A program made the position numbers and the translations under genes. The notes beneath the pieces were generated by a model. That model had not been told where the DNA came from, ran no database searches, and worked only from the letters and a program-made list of their open reading frames with translations. From the NCBI GenBank assembly GCA_934190685.1, contig CAKPTK010000142.1, positions 1 through 5,172 on the forward strand: a DNA stretch of 5,172 bases, given 5' to 3'. The stretch's first letter is position 1; every line of letters starts with the position of its first letter. The DNA is from an uncultured Prevotella sp. GTDB lineage: Bacteria > Bacteroidota > Bacteroidia > Bacteroidales > Bacteroidaceae. This document shows positions 1 through 4,723 of the stretch, in pieces.

Positions 1-41
1 ATAATAAACAGGCAGATATAAGCATCTATTTAACACGATTA

Positions 42-72
42 CAAATATACTGAATTTCAATTAATTATGCAA
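42..72 (-). promoter_or_regulatory. Candidate leftward Bacteroidota promoter for a gene left of the window
   Basis: Read on the minus strand, 49-42 is TATATTTG, an exact match to the TAnnTTTG -7 element. A TTG lies at 72-70 with a 20-bp spacer, the usual distance to the -33 element. Transcription would leave the window leftward, so a divergent gene probably begins just outside position 1. The region is AT-rich, so a chance match is possible, and the target gene cannot be seen. Confidence 0.45.
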
Positions 73-211
73 GCATTCAGGACTTTTTCCGTCATTTTAT
101 GGGCCATTTTGAGGAATTATTCCATCTTAAATGCCATATAATCCGTTTTGTACTCATGTGAAACGGAAAAGTTTTTAGGTCTGTTTTACTCGAATTTTGG
201 AGGGAAATGCC

Positions 212-219
212 TACTTTTG
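212..219 (+). promoter_or_regulatory. Candidate -7 element for the alpha/beta hydrolase gene
   Basis: TACTTTTG matches the TAnnTTTG consensus exactly and lies 44 bp before the ATG at 264, which would give a leader of roughly 35-40 nt. No good TTG or TTTG is found 19-21 bp upstream (the nearest TTTG, at 196-199, is too close), so the -33 half is weak or absent. The leader is AT-rich and has only a purine stretch (AAAAAGAG, about 250-256) before the start codon. Confidence 0.4.
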
Positions 220-263
220 CATGCGCGAACAAGAACTGACGCTACTATTAAAAAGAGTTTGAA

Positions 264-1274
264 ATGAGATTTTTCAGTTTTAGAATATATTTTGTAATTA
301 CACTCATGACATCCATCACTCAAATACAAGGACAAATATTTCCGTCCGAGAATCTACAACAACGGATGCTTGCTGAGGAACGTGACTTCTTGAAAGGCAT
401 GAAACCCGGACTGCAACACACGCAGATGCTTGCCGTACGCGCTGCCAAGAAGGGCGACGACACTGCTTTGCAACAGATACGGCAGAGCCGCAACCACCCC
501 CCTGTTCTTCCTAAAGGCGTCAATGTCACATACCCCACACCCAACCTCTGTCTCTTCTCTCCCTCCTCTCCTGTCCAACACAAGCGTCCGCTCATGCTCT
601 ATCTGCATGGCGGAGGATGGTGCTTTGGAAGCATCAACAGTTGTGCGCGTTTCTGTGCCGCAATGGCGTTGGAGGGCGACTGTTGCGTGGCGGCACTCAA
701 CTATCGCCTTGCACCCGCTTTTCCTTTCCCTGCTCCACTCAACGATTGCCAACGGGCATTCGCATTTATCAAGCAACACGCCGAAGAATGGGGGTGTGAC
801 TCTTCATGTGTGTCTGTAGGCGGTGACAGTGCTGGCGGCAACCTTGCATTGGCTACAGCCTTGTCAGTTCACGGTGTGAGCAAGGTCGTCTCCATCTATC
901 CCGTCACCAAGCTCTTCACAGAGTCCACGGCATCGTGGCGACAGTATGCCACAGGCTATGGTGACGACGCCGAGTTGCTCGAAGCCTTCAACGAAGCGTA
1001 TGCAGGCGACAATGCCACGAATCCGCTTGTGTCACCAGGCTTGGCGAGCGATTCAGCCTTGCAGTCGTTGCCCCCCGTGCTTATCATCTCTGCCGGCCAC
1101 GACATTCTCTTTGACCAGACATGCGAATTGGCAGAACGTTTGCGTCGACTTGGCCATCCGCTTACCTATCATGTCTATCCCACAGCCACACATCTTTTCA
1201 TCACTGTACCAGGACAGCCTACAGCGTTCAACGAGGCTGTCAAGACCGTTGCCGGATTTTTATCTCCGAACTAA
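264..1274 (+). CDS. Secreted alpha/beta hydrolase, HSL-type (family IV) esterase/lipase
   Basis: This 336-residue protein is predicted to hydrolyse carboxylic esters, probably small acyl or acetyl esters; the substrate cannot be read from the sequence. The HSL-family marks are present in order: the oxyanion-hole motif HGGGW at 115-119, the nucleophile elbow GDSAGGN at 187-193 with Ser189, the acid in GHDILFD with Asp280, and the base in ATHLF with His310, so the catalytic triad looks complete. Residues 1-23 resemble a Sec signal peptide (basic R2 and R7, hydrophobic 8-16, possible cut near IQG/Q) with no lipobox cysteine, pointing to the periplasm. The start at 264 is preferred because the signal peptide would be lost from the next Met (residue 15). 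The mature part has ten cysteines, all after residue 95, which is many for an exported protein. It is apparently monocistronic and convergent with dapA. A cytoplasmic esterase with a hydrophobic N-terminus is the main alternative. Confidence 0.88.
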   Translation: MRFFSFRIYFVITLMTSITQIQGQIFPSENLQQRMLAEERDFLKGMKPGLQHTQMLAVRAAKKGDDTALQQIRQSRNHPPVLPKGVNVTYPTPNLCLFSPSSPVQHKRPLMLYLHGGGWCFGSINSCARFCAAMALEGDCCVAALNYRLAPAFPFPAPLNDCQRAFAFIKQHAEEWGCDSSCVSVGGDSAGGNLALATALSVHGVSKVVSIYPVTKLFTESTASWRQYATGYGDDAELLEAFNEAYAGDNATNPLVSPGLASDSALQSLPPVLIISAGHDILFDQTCELAERLRRLGHPLTYHVYPTATHLFITVPGQPTAFNEAVKTVAGFLSPN

Positions 1275-1412
1275 ACACCAACAACCTTATTTTTGCAGAC
1301 TCTACAGATTATTCATGAAGACAGGAACTGCAAAACAACAACGGGTCCAATAGAATGTATCAGCACATGATTATACTATGATTTTATTTTACAAATCTTT
1401 CATTCCAATCGA

Positions 1413-1449
1413 TTCTCCACAAACAACAAATAGACCCGTTTATGGAGAA
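1413..1449 (-). repeat. 12-bp inverted repeat that pairs fully only as minus-strand RNA
   Basis: TTCTCCACAAAC (1413-1424) and GTTTATGGAGAA (1438-1449) are inverted repeats with one mismatch and a 13-nt loop. The mismatch is C·A in a plus-strand transcript but G·U in a minus-strand transcript, so the stem is continuous only in the latter. No T-run follows on either strand, so it is not a standard intrinsic terminator. Confidence 0.5.
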
Positions 1450-1457
1450 CAAGCAGA

Positions 1458-1493
1458 CTAACGGAATTTTCACCGCGGTGAAAAATTCGTTAG
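1458..1493. repeat. 36-bp near-perfect palindrome centred on CCGCGG
   Basis: The left arm starts CTAACG and the right arm ends CGTTAG. The core CACCGCGGTG (1471-1480) is perfectly palindromic and is flanked by TTTT on the left and AAAA on the right. Aligned without gaps, the 18-bp half-sites differ at only two paired positions. It could form a cruciform or a hairpin RNA, or bind a dimeric regulator. Neither arm is followed by a T-run suited to termination. Confidence 0.65.
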
Positions 1494-1528
1494 TGGCACA
1501 CTAACGCCTCGCTAATGGCACACTAACG
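1488..1528. repeat. Two TGGCACACTAACG repeats (22-bp period), the first inside a perfect hairpin
   Basis: TGGCACACTAACG occurs at 1494-1506 and 1516-1528, exactly 22 bp apart. The first copy belongs to a perfect hairpin with arms CGTTAGTG (1488-1495) and CACTAACG (1499-1506) and a GCA loop. The second copy is preceded by CGCTAATG (1510-1517), giving the same fold with two mismatches. The left arm of the first hairpin overlaps the right arm of the 36-bp palindrome, so the two structures would compete for the CGTTAG at 1488-1493. Confidence 0.6.
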
Positions 1529-1627
1529 TTGGCCAAACGGGCGAGTAAGTTTTCTCTAGTATGAATTTATTTTACAAAGAATCCTTGATTTTGTGTCTCT
1601 TGACTGGGGAAAAGCGAGAAACATGGA

Positions 1628-1666
1628 TGTAGGTTTGTGTATGATTTGTGTAGGATAAATGTAGGA
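1628..1666 (+). repeat. Four TGTAGGA-like direct repeats spaced 10-11 bp
   Basis: TGTAGGT at 1628, TGTATGA at 1638, TGTAGGA at 1649 and TGTAGGA at 1660 start 10, 11 and 11 bp apart, about one turn of B-DNA. Two adjacent 11-nt units, 1634-1644 and 1645-1655, differ by one base. Such phasing places each copy on the same DNA face and is common for arrays bound by one regulator, but slippage could also produce it. No gene start lies close by. Confidence 0.5.
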
Positions 1667-1747
1667 TTAATCACGGTACAATCTATCTAAAGATCAGATA
1701 GTTACACAACTTTTATGCTGGTATGTATGATGTTTTTCAAAATTTCT

Positions 1748-1777
1748 CACGCGTGCGCGCGCACGTATGCGCGCATA
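1748..1777. other. 30-bp perfectly alternating purine/pyrimidine tract (Z-DNA candidate)
   Basis: Every step from 1748 to 1777 alternates pyrimidine and purine, mostly CG and CA/TG. It contains a 14-bp perfect palindrome CGTGCGCGCGCACG (1752-1765) directly followed by a 12-bp perfect palindrome TATGCGCGCATA (1766-1777). Such tracts can adopt left-handed DNA or extrude cruciforms under negative supercoiling, which builds up behind rather than between converging polymerases. It lies beyond the dapA terminator, about 25 bp from the T-run. Confidence 0.6.
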
Positions 1778-1799
1778 ACATGCAGAAGAGAAGCATACT

Positions 1800-1848
1800 A
1801 AAAAATGCGTGCCACACGCATATTGAATGTGGCACGCATTTTCTTTTA
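1800..1848 (-). terminator. Strong intrinsic terminator of dapA, probably bidirectional
   Basis: The arms 1802-1816 and 1828-1842 are perfect 15-bp inverted repeats (core ATGCGTGCCACA/TGTGGCACGCAT) with an 11-nt loop. On the minus strand the hairpin ends in a run of six T (1805-1800) and begins 34 nt after the dapA stop codon. On the plus strand it is followed by TTTTCTTTT, so it could also stop rightward transcription from the hydrolase. A shorter hairpin, ATGCGTG (1805-1811) with CACGCAT (1815-1821), shares the T-proximal arm and is a competing fold. Confidence 0.88.
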
Positions 1849-1876
1849 TGAGAACATGACGGATAAGTCAATGTCG

Positions 1877-2764
1877 CTATATCTTCAAATCTTTGAGTAT
1901 TTCCGCCATCTTGTGCAAAGTCTGAATGCGGGTGGGGACGAGAGGTAGACGGAGCACGTTCTGAATCATTCCCATCTCGCTGAGCAATGCCTTCACACCG
2001 GCAGGATTGCCGTCGACAAAGAGCAATTTGTAGAGTTCGGTGAACTTGTGATGGATTTTGCGGGCAGGTTCATACTCACCATTGAACTCAAGGCGAATCA
2101 TGCGGGAGAACTCCTTGGGCAGCGCATTGCCAATCACGGAGATGACACCCACTGCGCCACAAGCGATCATCGGGAAAGTGAGCGCGTCGTCACCACTGAT
2201 CACGTCGAAATCAGCAGGCTTGTTCTTGATAATGTCGTCGATCTGTTCCAAACTTCCACTTGCCTCCTTGATGGCCACGATATTGTCGCAGTCAGCAGCC
2301 AGACGACAAGTGGTAGCCGCTTGCAGATTGATGCCTGTACGGCCCGGCACATTGTAGAGCACGATAGGGAGTGTGGTGGAGTCGGCGATAGCCTTGAAAT
2401 GTTGGTAAAGGCCCTCCTGTGAAGGCTTGTTGTAGTAAGGACACACGCTGAGCAGTCCATCGATTCCGCTCCAATCAGAGGTCTTGATTTCCTCGATGAC
2501 GGCAGCCGTGTTGTTTCCGCCACATCCCATCAAGATGGGTGTTCTGCCCGCCACCGTCTCCACGATAGTCTGCTTGATTTGGCGTTTCTCCTCCTGAGTG
2601 AGACAGGGAGTCTCACCGGTGGTGGCGAGAATGCAGAAAAAGTCTGCCCCGTTTTCTATCTGATAGTTGATAATGGATTTGAGCGAATCGTAGTCTACCT
2701 GACCATCGGCTGTAAACGGCGTGATGAGCGCGATGCCGAGTCCTTTGAATATATTATTTACCAT
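1877..2764 (-). CDS. dapA: 4-Hydroxy-tetrahydrodipicolinate synthase (DapA)
   Basis: This cytoplasmic enzyme condenses pyruvate with aspartate semialdehyde, the first committed step to diaminopimelate and lysine. The 295-residue chain has the usual length and motifs: TTGE at 48-51, PYYNKPSQEGLYQHF at 109-123 with Tyr111, YNVPGRTG at 137-144 with Tyr137 and Arg142, and the Schiff-base lysine Lys166 in AIKEASG. These fit DapA better than N-acetylneuraminate or keto-deoxy-gluconate lyases. The frame is open back to 2809, but I chose the ATG at 2764: MVNNIFKGLGIALITPF matches the normal family N-terminus, and the predicted -7 element lies between the two starts. Aligned by memory to E. coli DapA, the allosteric His53 and His56 are Gln57 and Lys60, which suggests weak or no lysine inhibition. 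It follows the transporter gene by 121 nt, has its own promoter candidate and ends at the terminator hairpin. Confidence 0.96.
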   Translation of the reverse strand: MVNNIFKGLGIALITPFTADGQVDYDSLKSIINYQIENGADFFCILATTGETPCLTQEEKRQIKQTIVETVAGRTPILMGCGGNNTAAVIEEIKTSDWSGIDGLLSVCPYYNKPSQEGLYQHFKAIADSTTLPIVLYNVPGRTGINLQAATTCRLAADCDNIVAIKEASGSLEQIDDIIKNKPADFDVISGDDALTFPMIACGAVGVISVIGNALPKEFSRMIRLEFNGEYEPARKIHHKFTELYKLLFVDGNPAGVKALLSEMGMIQNVLRLPLVPTRIQTLHKMAEILKDLKI

Positions 2765-2773
2765 AAAATCTAT

Positions 2774-2789
2774 AATTGAATTTTCAATT
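2774..2789. promoter_or_regulatory. 16-bp near-palindrome in the predicted dapA leader, possible operator
   Basis: AATTGAA (2774-2780) and TTCAATT (2783-2789) are perfect inverted repeats around TT. The site falls between the predicted -7 element (2796-2803) and the dapA start, about where transcription should begin, a suitable place for a repressor. In such AT-rich DNA it may be chance. Confidence 0.3.
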
Positions 2790-2795
2790 TGGTTA

Positions 2796-2826
2796 CAAAA
2801 GTACGCCAAATATTTGAAATTAAAAA
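2796..2826 (-). promoter_or_regulatory. Candidate dapA promoter
   Basis: On the minus strand 2803-2796 reads TACTTTTG, an exact TAnnTTTG element 31 bp before the dapA ATG. The -33 position is a T-run (minus-strand TTTTT around 2827-2822) rather than a clean TTTG, so the upstream half is degenerate. A second possible pair, AATATTTG (2814-2807) with TTG at 2838-2836 and a 21-bp spacer, has one mismatch in the -7 element. Confidence 0.5.
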
Positions 2827-2885
2827 GTATTCACACAATTATTTGCGCTTTTTCATGCATTTTCCTTTTTTACGCGACACTTCCA

Positions 2886-3806
2886 TCAATGGCTGCCCAA
2901 CCAGAGGAAGACCATACCCAACAACACAAGCGCCAAGTCGACAACCTTGCTCTTCAGGTTCTTCTCATGGAACACGGCAGCACCGAAGAGGAACGAGACA
3001 ATGACACTGCCACGGCGCACCATCGACACGATGGAAATCATGGCACCATCAAGACTCAGCGCATAGAAATAGACAAAGTCGGCGGCACTGAGGAACACGC
3101 TGATGAGGATGATGCACCAGTCCCAACGGAAGGGAGTGGTCCGCTTGCGTTTGGGCCACCACAGAAACAGCATCATCGCTCCCATCATGAAGCACTGATA
3201 GATGTTGTACCAACTCTGCACCATCATCGTGTCAAGCCCCACACCGCCGTTGCTCCGGGGTGCCATGAGATATTTGTCATAGAGTCCGCTCACGGCACCG
3301 AGCACTGCGGCAATCACGATGAAATAGATCCATTTGTCGTGCTTGAAGTCGATGCCCTCTTTCTTTCCGCTCCTGCTGAGCATGAAAAAAGACGCCACTG
3401 CCAACGCCACACCAATCCATTGATAGGCATTGAGCCGTTCACCGAATACAAGCAAGGCACCGATGAGTACCATCACAGGGCGCGTGGCATTGATAGGGCC
3501 GACAATGGTGAGCGGCAGGTGCTTCATTCCGAAATAGCCGAATATCCAGGACGACAGCACGATGACGCTCTTGCCGACGATGTATTTGTGTACCTCCCAT
3601 CCGCCAGCTCCGACATGGAAGATGGAACCGTCCAGCAAGGTCGAGTTGTAGCTGAGGATGATGAACGGAAGGAAGATGAGCGAGGAGAACAAGGTGTTGA
3701 GAAACAACACGGGAATCACCGCATTGTCCTTGAGCGACTCTTTCTTGAACGAGTCATAGAATCCCAGCAGGGTTGCTGAGAGAAATGCTAATACTAACCA
3801 CATCAT
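2886..3806 (-). CDS. EamA/DMT-superfamily transporter, ten predicted helices
   Basis: This 306-residue inner-membrane protein is predicted to move a small metabolite; the substrate cannot be assigned. I count ten hydrophobic segments at about 2-18, 30-52, 76-94, 98-121, 127-144, 159-176, 196-217, 229-249, 254-279 and 288-304, i.e. two five-helix EamA halves. Each half ends in the characteristic stretch before its last helix: GPINATRP with VFGERLNAYQWIG (103-132), and SMVRRGS with VFHEKNLKSK (261-287). Basic loops at 145-150 and 218-227 would be cytoplasmic by the positive-inside rule. There are two adjacent ATGs (3806 and 3803); AGGA about nine bases upstream of the first favours it. The gene begins 19 nt after the truA stop, so it is likely cotranscribed with truA. 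I see no terminator between it and dapA, so read-through into dapA is possible, which would allow but not show a link to amino-acid export. Confidence 0.85.
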   Translation of the reverse strand: MMWLVLAFLSATLLGFYDSFKKESLKDNAVIPVLFLNTLFSSLIFLPFIILSYNSTLLDGSIFHVGAGGWEVHKYIVGKSVIVLSSWIFGYFGMKHLPLTIVGPINATRPVMVLIGALLVFGERLNAYQWIGVALAVASFFMLSRSGKKEGIDFKHDKWIYFIVIAAVLGAVSGLYDKYLMAPRSNGGVGLDTMMVQSWYNIYQCFMMGAMMLFLWWPKRKRTTPFRWDWCIILISVFLSAADFVYFYALSLDGAMISIVSMVRRGSVIVSFLFGAAVFHEKNLKSKVVDLALVLLGMVFLWLGSH

Positions 3807-3825
3807 TTTTTATCCTAAATCTTAA

Positions 3826-4584
3826 TCATTTCTTTGTGTTGCCGTCTTCGGGATATTCCACATTCCAAAGATACAGTCCACAGGCGGGAACGCTTTCGCC
3901 AGCCTCGGTGCGCTTGCCGGAATCGACAATGCGACGGAACTCTTCTATCGTGCACTTACCTCTGCCCACATTCAGCAGGGTGCCGACCACGGCACGTACC
4001 ATATTGCGCAGAAATCTGTTGGCGGCAATGGTGAAGCACCATCTGCCCTCACCCACCGGGTCCCAATGGGCCTCCATCACATCGCACAGCGTGGTCTTGG
4101 CGTCGGAATTGGCCTTGCAGAAGGAGGCGAAATCATGGGTGTCGAGGAGTATCCGTGCCGCCTCGTTCATCCGGTCGAAGTCGAGGTCGTAGTGCATCTC
4201 CGCCGAGTGTCCCTGACAGAATGGGAGTTTACGGGTATGGACATAATAGTGATAGGTGCGTCTGACGGCGGAAAAGCGGGCATGGAGTTCGGGGGACACT
4301 TCCACGACCTTGTTCACCGCCACATCGCGGGGCAGAATGCGGTTGAGCTTGTAGTGCAGTTGGGCACAGTCACGCTCCTGTCCGTCGTCGAAATGGGCGA
4401 CCATCGTCATGGCGTGGACACCGGCGTCGGTGCGTCCCGCCCCCACCACTTCCGTCTTCTTCCGAAGGAGGGTGGACAGGGCGGATTCGAGCACTTCCTG
4501 CACGGAAATGCCGTTGGGCTGCACCTGCCATCCATGATAGCGTGTGCCGTCAAATGTCAAGTAAATGAAATATCTATGTATCAT
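3826..4584 (-). CDS. truA: tRNA pseudouridine(38-40) synthase TruA
   Basis: TruA converts uridines 38, 39 and 40 of the tRNA anticodon stem-loop to pseudouridine, in the cytoplasm and without cofactor. The 252-residue protein has the expected order: FDGTRYHGWQ at 11-20, SVQEVLESAL at 27-36, the catalytic motif GRTDAGVHA at 50-58 with nucleophile Asp53, RFSAVRRTYHYYV at 103-115, FLRNMVRAVVGTLLNVGRGK at 191-210, and the C-terminal ACGLYLWNVEYP at 234-245. Length and motifs are those of a complete bacterial TruA with no missing key residue. The start at 4584 fits the family N-terminus (MIHRYFIYLTFDGT) and lies 20 bp from a consensus -7 element. It is divergent from fmt and leads the leftward run truA-transporter. 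Confidence 0.97.
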   Translation of the reverse strand: MIHRYFIYLTFDGTRYHGWQVQPNGISVQEVLESALSTLLRKKTEVVGAGRTDAGVHAMTMVAHFDDGQERDCAQLHYKLNRILPRDVAVNKVVEVSPELHARFSAVRRTYHYYVHTRKLPFCQGHSAEMHYDLDFDRMNEAARILLDTHDFASFCKANSDAKTTLCDVMEAHWDPVGEGRWCFTIAANRFLRNMVRAVVGTLLNVGRGKCTIEEFRRIVDSGKRTEAGESVPACGLYLWNVEYPEDGNTKK

Positions 4585-4603
4585 CGCGTTCTCTATTCGG
4601 CGG

Positions 4604-4633
4604 CAAAGGTACGAATATTTATCGGCATCTCAA
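4604..4633 (-). promoter_or_regulatory. truA promoter
   Basis: On the minus strand TACCTTTG at 4611-4604 matches TAnnTTTG exactly, and TTG at 4633-4631 lies 19 bp upstream as the -33 element. The -7 element is 19 bp from the truA ATG, so the leader should be very short. It probably also drives the downstream transporter gene. Confidence 0.7.
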
Positions 4634-4672
4634 CAATAAACAAAATAAAAGCGAAACAAGTTAGCATTTAAT

Positions 4673-4703
4673 TTTGTTTTGTCTTCATTTTGCACTAACT
4701 TTG
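4673..4703 (+). promoter_or_regulatory. fmt promoter
   Basis: TTTG at 4673-4676, a 19-bp spacer and TAACTTTG at 4696-4703 form a consensus Bacteroidota promoter. The fmt ATG follows 20 bp later with an A-rich leader and only a weak AAGG before the start. It does not overlap the truA promoter elements at 4604-4633; the two -33 elements are about 39 bp apart. Confidence 0.75.
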
Positions 4704-4723
4704 CGCATAAAAAGAAATAAGGT

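Larger units (their letters stand above)
1377..1578. repeat. Segment bounded by a 19-nt direct repeat (1377-1395 and 1560-1578)
   Basis: TATGATTTTATTTTACAAA at 1377-1395 recurs at 1560-1578 with one change (the sixth base is A), 18 of 19 identical and 183 bp apart. The repeats enclose the hairpin at 1413-1449, the palindrome at 1458-1493 and the CTAACG repeats up to 1528. This could be a duplication, the edges of a small non-autonomous element, or protein-binding sites. No transposase or integrase gene is present in the window. Confidence 0.6.
1275..1876. other. Convergent intergenic region rich in repeats and hairpins, no gene seen
   Basis: About 600 bp separate the 3' ends of the hydrolase gene and dapA. 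I see no convincing reading frame, tRNA or rRNA here. Besides the structures listed separately, there is an 8-bp inverted repeat TTTTGCAG/CTGCAAAA (1291-1298 and 1328-1335, 29-nt loop) just after the hydrolase stop; it has no following T-run and is not a convincing terminator. AACGGGTC at 1340-1347 is mirrored by GACCCGTT at 1433-1440. A weak 6-bp stem CTATCT/AGATAG sits at 1683-1701. TATTTTTG at 1288-1295 matches a -7 element but lacks a -33 partner. So many repeats in one convergent spacer suggest a dispersed repeat element or a structured RNA rather than a decayed gene. Confidence 0.7.

Noticed and set aside
142..176. TCCGTTT/AAACGGA stem followed by TTTTT
   Set aside because: The stem is short and AT-rich with a 12-nt loop, the T-run is offset, and no plus-strand gene ends nearby, so a terminator is not supported.
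354..779. Minus-strand open frame inside the hydrolase gene
   Set aside because: The hydrolase frame has an intact catalytic triad and signal peptide; this is an opposite-strand shadow.
946..1353. 135-codon plus-strand frame overlapping the hydrolase 3' end
   Set aside because: It is a frame-shifted shadow of the hydrolase that happens to extend past its stop; it has no motif or leader of its own.
1458..1528. CRISPR array
   Set aside because: There are only two 13-nt repeats at a 22-bp period, built from hairpin arms, with no real spacers and no cas genes.
1600..1605. TTGACT resembling an E. coli-type -35 box
   Set aside because: There is no matching -10 at 16-18 bp and the promoters here follow the Bacteroidota pattern; no gene follows on that strand.
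1630..1637. TAGGTTTG, an exact -7 match within the phased repeats
   Set aside because: The nearest upstream TTG (1600-1602) is 27 bp away and no gene starts downstream on the plus strand.
2765..2809. Upstream ATG extending DapA by 15 residues
   Set aside because: The extension does not resemble DapA N-termini and would begin upstream of the predicted -7 element.
2721..3779. 352-codon plus-strand open frame, His/Glu/Asp-rich
   Set aside because: It runs antisense through dapA's start and the whole transporter gene. Its composition is that expected from reading a hydrophobic protein gene backwards, with no recognisable domain.
4066..4671. 201-codon plus-strand open frame
   Set aside because: It is antisense to truA, whose motifs are complete, and runs through the truA promoter.
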